Assembly (NCBI RefSeq): GCF_026625885.1 | Contig: NZ_CP113068.1 | Location: forward strand, 2,542,001-2,606,000 | Source: Roseateles sp. SL47 | GTDB lineage: Bacteria > Pseudomonadota > Gammaproteobacteria > Burkholderiales > Burkholderiaceae_C | Direction of reading: 5' to 3' | Length of the DNA stretch: 64,000 nucleotides | Part shown: piece after piece, positions 44,482 to 53,076 of the stretch | Layout: each line of letters starts with the position of its first letter | Numbering within the stretch: the first letter of the stretch is position 1 | The notes under the pieces: model-generated | Databases searched by the model: none | The model's input: only the letters and a program-made list of their open reading frames with translations | Told to the model about the DNA's origin: nothing | Position numbers and translations under genes: made by a program

Positions 44482-45333
44482 ATGAGCCCTCCGTCTTCCT
44501 CCCCCACCGTGATCGGCGTCGATTTTTCGAGCGCCCCCACCGCGCGCAAACCGATCCGCCTGGCCTTCGGCCGCCGCCAGGGCGCCGTGGTGCGCCTGGA
44601 GTCGCAACGCGGCTTCACCGCGCTGGCCGACTACGCCGCGTGGCTCGCGGAACCGGTGGCGCCGGGGCAGGGCTGGGTCGGTGGCTTCGATCTTCCCTTT
44701 GGCCACTCGCGCGAGCTGGTGCTGGCGCTGGGTTGGCCGACGGCGTGGGCGCCGCTGATGGCCCACTATGCGTCGCTCAGCCGGGCCGAGATCCGGGACA
44801 CATTTGCCGCTTTCTGCGCAGCCCGTCCGGTGGGGCAGAAATTTGCGCACCGTGTGTGTGATGGCCCGGCGGGCGCGTCGCCCAGCATGAAATGGGTGAA
44901 CCCACCGGTCGCGTTCATGATGCATGCCGGCGTGCCGCCGATGATTCAGGCGGGTGTGAGCCTGCCCGGTCTTCATCCGGGCGACCCCGACCGGGTGGCG
45001 CTGGAGGCCTATCCGGGCCTGCTGGCCCGTGAGCTGATCGGGCCACGCAGCTACAAAAGCGATGACAAAGCCCGCCAGACACCGGAGCGGCTGATTGCCC
45101 GCAAGGACCTCATCGACGCGCTGGAGCAGGGGCGCAGCCGCTTGGGCCTGCGGCTCAAGCTCAGCCATGCGCAGCGCGACGAGTTGGCGGATGATGCCAG
45201 TGGCGACAAGCTGGATGCGGTGCTGTGCATGGTCCAGGCCGCGTGGGCGTCGGGCCAGCCGAATTTCGGGATGCCCAAGGATGTGGACCCGCTGGAGGGC
45301 TGGATTGTCAGCACGCCGGACAGCCGGCGCTGA
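44482..45333 (+). CDS. DUF429-family protein
   Basis: About 283 aa from ATG 44482 (ATG 44446 is an alternative start). VIGVDFSSAPTARKPIRLA near the start is the RNase H-like first strand of DUF429 proteins. The segments GGFDLPFGHSRELV, ALEAYPGLLAREL and DKLDAVLCMVQAAWA also fit. The family is presumed to have an RNase H-like nuclease fold, but the activity is unproven. Confidence 0.82.
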   Translation: MSPPSSSPTVIGVDFSSAPTARKPIRLAFGRRQGAVVRLESQRGFTALADYAAWLAEPVAPGQGWVGGFDLPFGHSRELVLALGWPTAWAPLMAHYASLSRAEIRDTFAAFCAARPVGQKFAHRVCDGPAGASPSMKWVNPPVAFMMHAGVPPMIQAGVSLPGLHPGDPDRVALEAYPGLLARELIGPRSYKSDDKARQTPERLIARKDLIDALEQGRSRLGLRLKLSHAQRDELADDASGDKLDAVLCMVQAAWASGQPNFGMPKDVDPLEGWIVSTPDSRR

Positions 45334-45410
45334 ATTGCCTACGATGTCAGGCGCCGATCATTGGTCGCAGCCAGCCCCGCTATTTGTCGCACCTCTCCAG
45401 GAGACCGCCC

Positions 45411-46373
45411 ATGCCCGCTTTGCCCACGTCCCCGACCGCATCCGCATCCGCATCCGCGTCCGCCACCGGTCGTCTTCGTATCGCCGTCATGGGCGCTGGC
45501 GCGGTGGGCTGCTACTTTGGCGGCGTGATGGCGCGCGCCGGGCATGAGGTGGTGCTGATCGGCCGTCCGCAGCATGTGGAGGCCATTCGCCGAGACGGCC
45601 TGCGCATGGAAACGGCCACCTATGACGAACCGGTGAAGCTGCAGGCGGACACCGAACCCTCCGCTGCTCGCGGCGCGGACCTGGTGCTGTTCTGCGTCAA
45701 GTCCACCGACACGCTGGAGGCCGCGCGTCAGTTGCAGCCCTTCCTGGGCGCGCACACGCTGCTGCTGTCGATGCAAAACGGTGTCGACAATGCCGAACGC
45801 CTGCGCGAGGTGCTGACGCAACCCGTGTCTGCGGCCGTGGTCTATGTGGCCACCGGCATGGTCGGCCCGGGTCATGTGAAGCACTATGGTCGCGGTGAAC
45901 TGGTGATTGAGCCCGCAACGGGTGCAGAGCGGGCGGCGCAGGCCTTCATCGAGGCCGGTGTGCCCACCGATGTGTCGTCGAACGCACGCGGCGCGCTCTG
46001 GACCAAGCTCCTGATCAACTGCGCGTACAACGCGTTGTCGGCGGTCACGCAGCAGCCCTACGGGCAACTGGTGCAGGGCGAGGGCGTCTGGGCGGTGCTG
46101 GATGATCTGGTGGCGGAAGGGCTCGCGGTGGCCCGTGCGGATGGGGTGGCGGTGCCCGGGGATGTGCCTGCGGCCGTGCGCAAGATTGCGCAGACGATGC
46201 CGGGCCAGTTGTCGTCAACGGCACAGGATCTCAAGCGCGGCAAACCGACCGAGATCGATCATCTCAATGGGTATGTGGTCCGCCGGGGTGAGGCCCTGGG
46301 CGTGCCCACACCGGCCAATCGGGTGATGCACGCCCTGGTGCGGCTGATGCAGTCGCCGGCTGCACCGGTGTGA
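45411..46373 (+). CDS. 2-dehydropantoate 2-reductase-like protein
   Basis: A 320-aa NADP-binding enzyme of the ketopantoate reductase family; AGGAG precedes ATG 45411. After a Ser-Ala repeat tail at the N-terminus, the Rossmann motif reads RIAVMGAGAVGCYFGGVMARAGHEV. The family segments LVLFCVKSTDTLEAA, LLSMQNGVDNAE, WTKLLINCAYNALSA (catalytic Lys) and TEIDHLNGYVV are all visible. True PanE activity in pantothenate synthesis is possible, but paralogues with other substrates are common. Confidence 0.88.
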   Translation: MPALPTSPTASASASASATGRLRIAVMGAGAVGCYFGGVMARAGHEVVLIGRPQHVEAIRRDGLRMETATYDEPVKLQADTEPSAARGADLVLFCVKSTDTLEAARQLQPFLGAHTLLLSMQNGVDNAERLREVLTQPVSAAVVYVATGMVGPGHVKHYGRGELVIEPATGAERAAQAFIEAGVPTDVSSNARGALWTKLLINCAYNALSAVTQQPYGQLVQGEGVWAVLDDLVAEGLAVARADGVAVPGDVPAAVRKIAQTMPGQLSSTAQDLKRGKPTEIDHLNGYVVRRGEALGVPTPANRVMHALVRLMQSPAAPV

Positions 46374-46427
46374 TGCGTGGGGCAGGCGTCCGTGCCTCGC
46401 GGGCCGCCGGCCGCCCGGCTGATTTGC

Positions 46428-46481
46428 GCATCAACGATGCATCAACGATGCATCAACGGCGCATCAACGGCGCATCAGCGT
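46428..46481 (+). repeat. 11-bp tandem repeat spanning the arginase stop codon
   Basis: Five units of GCATCAACGAT/GCATCAACGGC (46428, 46439, 46450, 46461, 46472). The array includes the last codons and the stop of the leftward arginase gene. As 11 is not a multiple of three, unit changes upstream of the stop would shift the frame of the C-terminal end. Confidence 0.92.
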
Positions 46482-47384
46482 GGACTTGCCGAACAGCGAT
46501 TCAATCAGGTCCACCGCCACCAGCGCAGTCTTGTTGCGCACGTCCAGCGCCGGGTTGAGTTCCATCACGTCGAGCGAGCCGAGCCGGCCGGTGTCCGCAA
46601 TCATCTCCATGCACAGCTGGGCTTCGCGATAGGTGGGGCCGCCGGGGATGGTGGTCCCCACGCCGGGCGCCACATCCGGATCCAGGAAGTCGACATCGAA
46701 GCTCACATGCAGATGGGTATTGGCGTCCATCGTGGCCAGGGCCAGCTCCATCGTGTGGCGCATGCCCATTTCGTCGATGTAGCGCATGTCGAAGACCTCC
46801 AGGCCCACTTCATGCACAAAGCGCTTTTCGCCGGGGTCCACACTGCGGATGCCGATCTGGCGAATCCACTTCGGGTCGATGGCGGGCACATGGCCACCGA
46901 TCTCGACCAGCTCGCGGGGGCCATAACCACATAGACAGGCCACCGGCATGCCGTGGATGTTGCCGCTGGGCGTGAGCAGGCTGGTGTTGAAGTCGGCATG
47001 GGCATCCAGCCACAGCACGCGCAGCTTCTTGCCGGTGTCCCGGCAATGGCGGGCCACGGCGGAAATCGAGCCCAGGCCCAGGCAGTGGTCCCCGCCCAGC
47101 AGGATCGGCATGCGGCCGCTGTTCAGTTCCCCATACACCGCGTCGTGCACCGCCTGGTTCCAGGCGGTCACTTCGCTCAGGTGGCGATAGCCCTCCACCG
47201 GGTCCAGCCAGGGATTGGCCGGCCCTTGCAGGTTGCCACGGTCCAGCACGTCCGCGCCATGACTGCGCAGGGCCTGGACCAGGCCGGCCACGCGCAGGGC
47301 TTCAGGCCCCATGCTGGCGCCTCGGGCGCCTGCGCCCACGTCGGTGGGCGCGCCGATCAGGCTGACTTGCTGGGTGCTGCTCAT
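46464..47384 (-). CDS. rocF: Arginase
   Basis: A 306-aa Mn-dependent ureohydrolase that splits arginine to ornithine and urea. It starts VSLIGAPTDVGAGARGASMGPEALR. Metal ligands are in GGDHCLGLG near 98, WLDAHADFNT near 128 and HVSFDVDFLDPDVAPG near 230, and GSLDVMELNPALD near 275 is also family typical. It lies 4 bp after the LOG-family gene, so the two may be cotranscribed. Confidence 0.95.
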   Translation of the reverse strand: MSSTQQVSLIGAPTDVGAGARGASMGPEALRVAGLVQALRSHGADVLDRGNLQGPANPWLDPVEGYRHLSEVTAWNQAVHDAVYGELNSGRMPILLGGDHCLGLGSISAVARHCRDTGKKLRVLWLDAHADFNTSLLTPSGNIHGMPVACLCGYGPRELVEIGGHVPAIDPKWIRQIGIRSVDPGEKRFVHEVGLEVFDMRYIDEMGMRHTMELALATMDANTHLHVSFDVDFLDPDVAPGVGTTIPGGPTYREAQLCMEMIADTGRLGSLDVMELNPALDVRNKTALVAVDLIESLFGKSTLMRR

Positions 47385-47388
47385 AGGT

Positions 47389-48276
47389 TCACTCCTGGGA
47401 AGGGGCGGCGGAGGCGGGCACGCCGATGTCGTATTCCTGCTTCAGCAGGGCCCAGGCCTCTTCGGCGGTTTCAACGTAATGGAACAGTTGCTCATCACCG
47501 GGGCTGATCATGCCGGTGTCCAACAGCAGGTCGAAGTCGATCAGGCGGGACCAGAAGTCCTTGCCGAACAGCAGGATCGGACGACGACGGCATTTGCCGG
47601 TCTGGATGAGGGTGAGGGTTTCGAAGAGCTCGTCCAGCGTGCCGAAGCCGCCGGGGAAGGCGGCCAGCGCCACCGAGCGCATCAGGAAATGCATCTTCCG
47701 CAGCGCGAAGTAGTGGAAGCGGAAGCACAGTTCGGGCGTGATGTACTGGTTGGGGCGCTGCTCGTGCGGCAGCACGATGTTCAGACCGATGCTGCGCCCA
47801 CCGACCTCATGCGCGCCACGGTTGCCGGCTTCCATGATGCCGGGGCCGCCACCGGTGACCACATACAGCGGATGCTGGTGGTCGCGGGTCTGCTCGGTGA
47901 TGAGGGAGGCGAAGCGTCGGGCTTCTTCATAGAAGCCGCTCATGAGCAGCCGGCGTTCGGCTCGCTGCAGGGCGACGGTGTCTCCGGCGGCGCGGGCGGC
48001 GTCCAGCGAGGCCTGGGCGGATTCACGGTCGGAGATGCGGGCGCTGCCAAAAATCACGACGGTGGACTGGATGTCCAGTTCCTGCTGGATGAGCTCGGGT
48101 TTGAGCAATTCCAGTTGCATGCGCACCGGGCGCAGTTCGGGGCGGACCAGGAAATCCGGGTCAGCAAACGCCAGCCGATAGGCATCCGGCGGGTTGGTGT
48201 CGAAGGTGGTGGCCTGGCTGGCTTCCTCCTGGGCAGTGGGGAAGTTGCGGGCCGTGAGTTTGTCGGATTTGGTCAT
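47389..48276 (-). CDS. LOG-family protein (lysine decarboxylase-like)
   Basis: About 295 aa from ATG 48276. The Rossmann-like LOG domain shows STVVIFGSARI, VTGGGPGIMEAGNRGAHEVGG and FPGGFGTLDELFETLTLIQTGK, the two motifs for nucleotide binding and catalysis. LOG enzymes release ribose 5-phosphate from nucleoside monophosphates, and some make active cytokinin. The long N-terminal extension of about 80 residues places this in the larger bacterial group whose substrate is less clear. Confidence 0.9.
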   Translation of the reverse strand: MTKSDKLTARNFPTAQEEASQATTFDTNPPDAYRLAFADPDFLVRPELRPVRMQLELLKPELIQQELDIQSTVVIFGSARISDRESAQASLDAARAAGDTVALQRAERRLLMSGFYEEARRFASLITEQTRDHQHPLYVVTGGGPGIMEAGNRGAHEVGGRSIGLNIVLPHEQRPNQYITPELCFRFHYFALRKMHFLMRSVALAAFPGGFGTLDELFETLTLIQTGKCRRRPILLFGKDFWSRLIDFDLLLDTGMISPGDEQLFHYVETAEEAWALLKQEYDIGVPASAAPSQE

Positions 48277-48358
48277 GGTTCGATGGCCCGAGAGCTTACG
48301 GGCGTCTGCGCTTAATTTCTGTTCGTCCTTGGGGGGATGGGGGCGGCCGTGCGGAGGT

Positions 48359-49123
48359 TTATTGCACGCGGGCCGGGGGAGTGCCACAGCAGGCGCAGTG
48401 CGGGTCACGCAGCACCTGCAGATCGGTCCATTCCATGCGGCGGCCGTCCAGCATGAGCAACCGGCCGGGGAGGGTGGAGCCCATGCCGCTCAAGAGCTTC
48501 AGGGCCTCGGCCGCCTGCATGCTGCCGATGACGCCCACCAGCGGCGCCAGCACACCCATCACGGCACAACGTTGCTCCTCGGGGGGCTGGTCTGCGGGGA
48601 AGAGGCAGGCGTAGCAGGGGAAGCGGCCGCTGCGGCTGTCGTAGACGCTGAGCTGGGCATCGAAACCCAGGGCGGCGCCGGACACCAGGGGCTTGGCATG
48701 GCGCACGCAGGCGGCGTTGATGCGGTGGCGGGTGTCGAAGTTGTCCGTGCAGTCCAGCACCACATCGGCCTGCGGGATCCACGCCTCCAGCAGGGCGTCA
48801 TCCGCCCGTGCGATCACGGGGCGCACCTGCGGTTCCGGGTTGATGGCGGCGATCCCGGCGGCGGCGGATACCGCCTTCGGTTGATCCAGCCGGGCGAGGG
48901 TGTGGGCGATCTGGCGTTGCAGGTTGGTCAGGTCCACATGATCGTGGTCGATCAGCGTGATGCGGCCCACGCCGGCGGTTCCCAGATACAAGGCGGCTGG
49001 CGACCCCAGGCCGCCAGCGCCAATCACCAGCGCATGCGCGTCCATCCACCGCTGCTGGCCCTCGACGCCGATGTCGTCCAACAGGATGTGACGCGAATAG
49101 CGCAGCAGTTGCTCGTCATTCAT
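48359..49123 (-). CDS. MoeB/ThiF-family adenylyltransferase
   Basis: A 254-aa E1-like enzyme. Family proteins adenylate the C-terminus of a small sulfur carrier (MoaD or ThiS). Visible are RYSRHILLDDIGVEGQQRW, the ATP-binding VIGAGGLGSPAALYLGTAGVG, the DLTNLQRQI Arg-finger segment, DCTDNFDTR, and two Cys pairs (CYAC and CACC) for structural zinc. No moaD, moaE or thiS lies nearby, so MoeB and ThiF cannot be separated. Confidence 0.92.
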   Translation of the reverse strand: MNDEQLLRYSRHILLDDIGVEGQQRWMDAHALVIGAGGLGSPAALYLGTAGVGRITLIDHDHVDLTNLQRQIAHTLARLDQPKAVSAAAGIAAINPEPQVRPVIARADDALLEAWIPQADVVLDCTDNFDTRHRINAACVRHAKPLVSGAALGFDAQLSVYDSRSGRFPCYACLFPADQPPEEQRCAVMGVLAPLVGVIGSMQAAEALKLLSGMGSTLPGRLLMLDGRRMEWTDLQVLRDPHCACCGTPPARVQ

Positions 49124-49339
49124 GCGGCAAGCATAGCGCCGCTCCTGGCCACTGCCACGAGAGGGCCGCGATGACCTGGCGATCTTCGGGCCAAGCCACT
49201 GGAACAGAGGGGTGCCCTCCTTGGTCCGGTGATGGTCAGTTGTTCAGCGGCAGTTGTGTGCCATTTCGGTCCGTGCTGGATGCGAGGAGGATCTGGTTCG
49301 ATCAGTTGTTGTTGGTGACGGATGCGAAGGTTGGCGACC

Positions 49340-49765
49340 CTACGGCTTGCAGCTCAGAGAGGCACGTAACACTCGGGGCGAACCACTGCGTGTCATCTGA
49401 GCCTCGCACCGTACCGGCGTCCCTTCGGCTTTCATCACCACGCGCGCGACCTGGCTCCCGTAGTTGCAGGCCAGCCAGACGCCTTGAGGGGAGGAAGACT
49501 CGATCCGCCAGACAATTGTCGCGGCGTTTGTTCCAGCATTTGTCGGCAACAGTTCAGCACCCTCCGAAGGCGGACCATCAAAGATGCTGACGCTGGACAG
49601 CAGTTGCGGCGTTGATGTCACCAGTGCAGCCGTGGAGGAGGGGAGATCAGCCACCACAGTCCCCCCCTCCACGCGGACACGTTCTGGGCAGATGAGACGC
49701 GAGTCTTGGGCAACGGCCGACAGACTGGACAGCAGCAAGCCTGCGAAGACCATGAATTGAAGCAT
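49340..49765 (-). CDS. STY0301-family small exported protein (possible immunity protein)
   Basis: A 141-aa protein with signal peptide (MVFAGLLLSSLSAVAQ) and mature form rich in Cys (ICPERVRVEGG, WLACNYGSQ, VRCEAQMTR, LSCKP), giving two likely disulfides. The pattern fits, from memory, STY0301-type proteins, often found next to BPSL0067-type genes. Here it starts 4 bp after the out-of-frame end of such a gene. A periplasmic inhibitor guarding against a cell-wall amidase is a reasonable guess, not shown. Confidence 0.68.
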   Translation of the reverse strand: MLQFMVFAGLLLSSLSAVAQDSRLICPERVRVEGGTVVADLPSSTAALVTSTPQLLSSVSIFDGPPSEGAELLPTNAGTNAATIVWRIESSSPQGVWLACNYGSQVARVVMKAEGTPVRCEAQMTRSGSPRVLRASLSCKP

Positions 49766-49769
49766 GGGG

Positions 49770-50020
49770 TCACTCTACAACGGAGTAAGCGTCGGCGTTA
49801 TTGCGTGATTTCCGGTACTGTTGCTCTCGTACTTTCCATCAACGAAAGTCGCAATCACCGTGCCCTTGGTTAGCAGCTTCACGCCTCCCACGGGCTCACC
49901 TTCCTTCCAGAGTGCTGTCATGGGTGCGTTGGCATATCGCTGAACGAGCGCCACGCACTGCTTGGATCCAACCTTGTCCGTGTTTTCGAGATCATCCCCT
50001 TTTGCGTCAACGCATGGCAT
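49770..50020 (-). pseudogene. BPSL0067-type protein gene with internal deletion
   Basis: The frame from ATG 50020 encodes VGSKQCVALVQRYANAP (catalytic-type Cys) and GTVIATFVDGKY..GNHA (His), the first half of BPSL0067-type amidase-like proteins of about 150 aa. Right after GNHA the frame yields eight unrelated residues and stops. Another frame at 49770-49802 reads NNADAYSVVE then TGA, which matches the family C-terminus as I recall it. The simplest reading is a deletion of about 65 codons that fused both ends out of frame. A cell-wall hydrolase effector relic is likely. Confidence 0.72.
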
Positions 50021-50077
50021 GACGGCTTTGAAGGCTGGGGAAGTGGCGCGATGGGTGGCTCGTCACTGCTACCCCAT

Positions 50078-50102
50078 GAAAAAAGGCCCCGGAGGGCCTT
50101 GG
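50078..50102 (-). terminator. Intrinsic terminator of the S41 protease gene
   Basis: Read leftward, AAGGCCC–TCCG–GGGCCTT followed by a T-run forms a classic rho-independent terminator about 27 bases after the protease stop. It separates the protease from the amidase-like pseudogene. Confidence 0.88.
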
Positions 50103-50128
50103 TGTGATCCGCGCCGCAGCGGCGGCGC

Positions 50129-51580
50129 TTATTCCTTGGACGTCTTGGCTTCCGCCTTGCGTTCGACGGCCGTCTTGGACACCGCCACCGGCTTGCCCTT
50201 CAGCTGGTTCAGGGCTTGCTGCAGCGGGAAGTCTTCGTTGCTACCGAATTCAGGCAGCGGCTTCAGCGGTTCACCGCGCTTGGCATATTCCGCTTCCAGT
50301 TTCTGGCGGCGCTCTTCACGCAGCTTTTCAAGCTCCTTCACCCGGGCGTCGTCCGCCTTCTCGTCGGTGCCGGAGAGGTGCTTTTCCAGATCCGCTTCCC
50401 GCATGCGCAACTCGGCGAAGACATTGCCCTCGGCGGTTTCGTCCACCGGCACGTCCGGAACAATGCCCATGGCCTGGATGGAGCGGCCGCTCGGGGTGTA
50501 GTAACGCGCCGTGGTCAGCTTGACGGCCGTGTCGGGGCTCAACTGACGAACCGTCTGCACCGAGCCCTTGCCGAAGGTCTGCGCACCCATCACGGTGGCC
50601 CGCTTGTGGTCTTGCAGAGCGCCAGCGACGATTTCGCTGGCTGAGGCCGACCCTTCATTCACCAGCACCACCAGCGGCACATTCTTCAGCGCCTCCGGCA
50701 GCTTGCGCAGCGGGTCGCCGGAGCCACGGCGGGCATAGAAGTCCGGGTTGGCGCGGTAGCTGGCCTTGGATTCAGCCATCTGGCCGTTGGTGGACACCAC
50801 CTCGACATCCTTGGGCAGGAAAGCAGCCGAAATGGCCACGGCCCCTTCCAGCAGACCTCCCGGGTCATTACGCAGATCCAGCACCACGCCCTTGATCTTG
50901 GGGTCCTGCTTGTAGAGGTCGGCCACCTTCTGGGTGAAGTCTTCCACCGTGCGGTCCTGGAATTGGCTCACACGCACCCAGGCATAACCCGGTTCCACCA
51001 GCTTGGCCCGCACGCTCTGTACGCGGATTTCCTCGCGGGTGATGGTGATGGGGAAGGTGCGGCTCTCGGACTTGCGGTAGATGGACAGCGTGACCTTGGT
51101 GGCCGGCTCGCCGCGCATGCGTTTCACGGCCTGGTCCAGGGTCAGGCCCTTGACGGCGGTGTCGTCGATCTTGCTGATCAGGTCACCGCTCTTGAGGCCA
51201 GCACGGAAGGCCGGGGAGCCTTCGATGGGCGACACGATCTTGACCAGGCCGTCTTCCATGCCGATCTCGATGCCCACCCCCACAAAGCGGCCCGAAGTGC
51301 TTTCGCGGAATTCCTTGAAGCTCTTCTTGTCGAAGAACTGGGAATGCGGGTCCAGCCCGGAGACCATGCCGGAGATGGCGTCATTGATCAGCTTCTTCTC
51401 GTCCACCGTCTCGACATAGTCGGATTTGACGATGCCGAAGACGGCGGCCAGCTGCTGCAGTTCTTCCAGCGGCAGCGGCACGGCCGTGCTGCGCGCATTG
51501 GCCTGCAGCTGCATCGTGGTCAACACGCCGGCCATCGCTCCCAAAGCGACCCAGCCCGCAACTTTCAGTTTGGCGCCCAT
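50129..51580 (-). CDS. ctpA: S41-family carboxy-terminal processing protease
   Basis: A 483-aa exported serine protease from ATG 51580, with an N-terminal membrane or signal segment (VAGWVALGAMAGVLTTMQL). A PDZ domain (GVGIEIGMEDGLVKIVSPIEGSPAFRAGLKSGD) lies near 100-175. The catalytic Ser is in NEGSASASEIVAGAL near 315 and Lys in GKGSVQTVRQL near 340. A charged C-terminal coil of about 90 residues follows. CtpA-type enzymes trim or degrade envelope proteins such as peptidoglycan hydrolases. It ends at a strong terminator. Confidence 0.94.
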   Translation of the reverse strand: MGAKLKVAGWVALGAMAGVLTTMQLQANARSTAVPLPLEELQQLAAVFGIVKSDYVETVDEKKLINDAISGMVSGLDPHSQFFDKKSFKEFRESTSGRFVGVGIEIGMEDGLVKIVSPIEGSPAFRAGLKSGDLISKIDDTAVKGLTLDQAVKRMRGEPATKVTLSIYRKSESRTFPITITREEIRVQSVRAKLVEPGYAWVRVSQFQDRTVEDFTQKVADLYKQDPKIKGVVLDLRNDPGGLLEGAVAISAAFLPKDVEVVSTNGQMAESKASYRANPDFYARRGSGDPLRKLPEALKNVPLVVLVNEGSASASEIVAGALQDHKRATVMGAQTFGKGSVQTVRQLSPDTAVKLTTARYYTPSGRSIQAMGIVPDVPVDETAEGNVFAELRMREADLEKHLSGTDEKADDARVKELEKLREERRQKLEAEYAKRGEPLKPLPEFGSNEDFPLQQALNQLKGKPVAVSKTAVERKAEAKTSKE

Positions 51581-51790
51581 GATGCGAAAAATCCTTGTTG
51601 GGTACAGCAGTGGCTGAACTGCAAGCCGCCAGCATGCATGCCCGACAGACTTCAGCCTTGTGCCAGTATAGGGCCCGAGCAAAATTCCAGCCCGAGCAGA
51701 GCGCCCGGTTTACCCCTTATTTACGCGTATTCGTGAGGAGATGGCGGACAGTGCCATCATGCAGGCTGCCGACCCACCTCGGAGCGTCTC

Positions 51791-52138
51791 ATGGCCCTGC
51801 CGCATGCTGCACCTGCACAACCCATCGATATCGCGCCGCTGGGGCCCGCACTGACCCAAACTTTATCGACCGCCCTCTTTAAATCGGAGGGGTTGGAAGT
51901 GATGCGAATCGTGCTGCCCGCAGGCAAAACCTTGCCCGCGCACAAAGTCGACGGCGAAATGACCTTTCAAGTCATTGAAGGGGAGGTTGAGCTGCTGGTA
52001 AGCCACGGGAACACGGAAGATCGCGAGCGGCTGCATGCAGGCCAGCTGTGCTATTTGCCGGGCGGGGTGGTCCATACGGTGAGCGCGCTGCAGGACGCTT
52101 CGGCGCTGCTCACGATCGTGCTGCGCCACCCCGACTGA
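51791..52138 (+). CDS. Small cupin-domain protein
   Basis: A 115-aa single-domain beta barrel. The cupin motifs are degenerate but visible: LPAGKTLPAHKVDGEMTFQVIEGEVEL (motif 1) and LCYLPGGVVHTVSALQDAS (motif 2), keeping two His residues and one Glu. A metal site is possible. No enzyme role can be named. It stands alone with its promoter in the 210-bp gap shared with the divergent protease gene. Confidence 0.8.
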   Translation: MALPHAAPAQPIDIAPLGPALTQTLSTALFKSEGLEVMRIVLPAGKTLPAHKVDGEMTFQVIEGEVELLVSHGNTEDRERLHAGQLCYLPGGVVHTVSALQDASALLTIVLRHPD

Positions 52139-52168
52139 TGGGGGCTCGGTGGCTCGACCTGATCGATC

Positions 52169-52197
52169 TTGAGGCTGTCCTGGCTTGAGGCACAATA
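52169..52197 (+). promoter_or_regulatory. Probable promoter of tRNA-Arg
   Basis: TTGAGG at 52169-52174 and ACAATA at 52192-52197 are 17 bp apart and end 10 bases before the tRNA. Fit to the sigma-70 consensus is partial. Confidence 0.4.
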
Positions 52198-52207
52198 CCG
52201 CCCGCGT

Positions 52208-52282
52208 GGCCCTATGGTTCAATGGATAGCACAGCCCCCTCCTAAGGGGCAGATCCAGGTTCGATTCCTGGTGGGGCCACCA
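52208..52282 (+). tRNA. tRNA-Arg (anticodon CCT)
   Basis: A 75-base cloverleaf with encoded CCA. The acceptor stem is GGCCCTA pairing with TGGGGCC, the anticodon loop contains CTCCTAA (CCT), and the T arm is CCAGGTTCGATTCCTGG. It reads AGG codons. Its 3' half is a common integration site for mobile elements in other bacteria, but no integrase or direct repeat of the tRNA end was seen nearby. Confidence 0.96.
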
Positions 52283-52369
52283 GTGACATTGCCTGCCCCT
52301 GATGATCGGGTGATCGTCTTGAAATCGCCTCGTCGCTTGTCCTGAGCAGTGGCCCGTTGATGAACCGCA

Positions 52370-52714
52370 ATGAACCCCAATGAACTCCCCTTGGAAGTGA
52401 AAACGCCGGCCCAGGAAGAGCGGGGTGGTGTGCTGGGTTTCGCGCTGATTTGCGTGCTGGCGGTGCTGACCGTGGCCGCACTGCGAGCGCCAGCGGACAC
52501 CAAGAATCTGGTCATGGGCGTGTATTTGATGGTTTGGGGATGCATGTTCATCGCGTCCTATTTCTTCAGCCACAAGACGTTTTTTCTGCGTGGCCTGCTG
52601 TGGTTTTGCGTGACGATGGCCTGCCCATCCACGCCCAAGATGGCGTTCTTCTACGGTTTCATGGGCCTCGGCATGGGGGCTGTGTCACTCATGGCCGGTC
52701 TGGGGCTGATCTGA
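52370..52714 (+). CDS. Small hypothetical membrane protein
   Basis: A 114-aa protein with three hydrophobic segments: GFALICVLAVLTVAAL, LVMGVYLMVWGCMFIASYFF and FFYGFMGLGMGAVSLMAGLGLI, separated by short polar loops. It has no recognised family. The gene follows tRNA-Arg(CCT) by 87 bp. Codon use looks slightly less GC-biased than that of its neighbours, so recent acquisition is possible. Confidence 0.6.
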   Translation: MNPNELPLEVKTPAQEERGGVLGFALICVLAVLTVAALRAPADTKNLVMGVYLMVWGCMFIASYFFSHKTFFLRGLLWFCVTMACPSTPKMAFFYGFMGLGMGAVSLMAGLGLI

Positions 52715-53076
52715 TCAGCGTTTGCTGAGCCCCCCGGGCACTTCGTCGCTCGCTGTTCGTCAGCTTCTCTCCCGTGGCGGGGCTCGTTTTGTGTCCCGTT
52801 GCGCCGCCGGTTGTCTAGCCCATAGCGTCGCGCGTTTCGTTGCCCATTGCCTCAGCCATTGCGTCGGCGAGTGCCTCAGCCATCGCCTCGGCAATTCAGG
52901 CCCGGTCTGACAACTGGTCTGACACCCTTTTGTAGGGCACACGCCGCCGAACCGTTGTTTTGACACGTGTTCTGCCACCGTCGCTTACAACAAAAGTGAC
53001 ATGATGTTCAGAATCCGATCTTGTCTTGCCTGACACTTCCGGCGCTCGAAGACTTGTCGTGCTGAAGATCCCTCTC
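52715..53076. promoter_or_regulatory. Intergenic region with imperfect repeats and a candidate promoter
   Basis: About 360 bp without a convincing gene. 52800-52900 holds diverged repeats of the kind GCCTCAGCCATYGCSTCGGC. A perfect -35 hexamer TTGACA stands at 52961-52966 with a weak -10 (TTACAA) 18 bp on, suitable for the next gene. Nothing else is recognised. Confidence 0.35.

Noticed and set aside
52208..52714. tRNA-Arg as integration site of a genomic island
   Set aside because: No integrase, no duplicate of the tRNA 3' end and only one small gene of uncertain origin follow.
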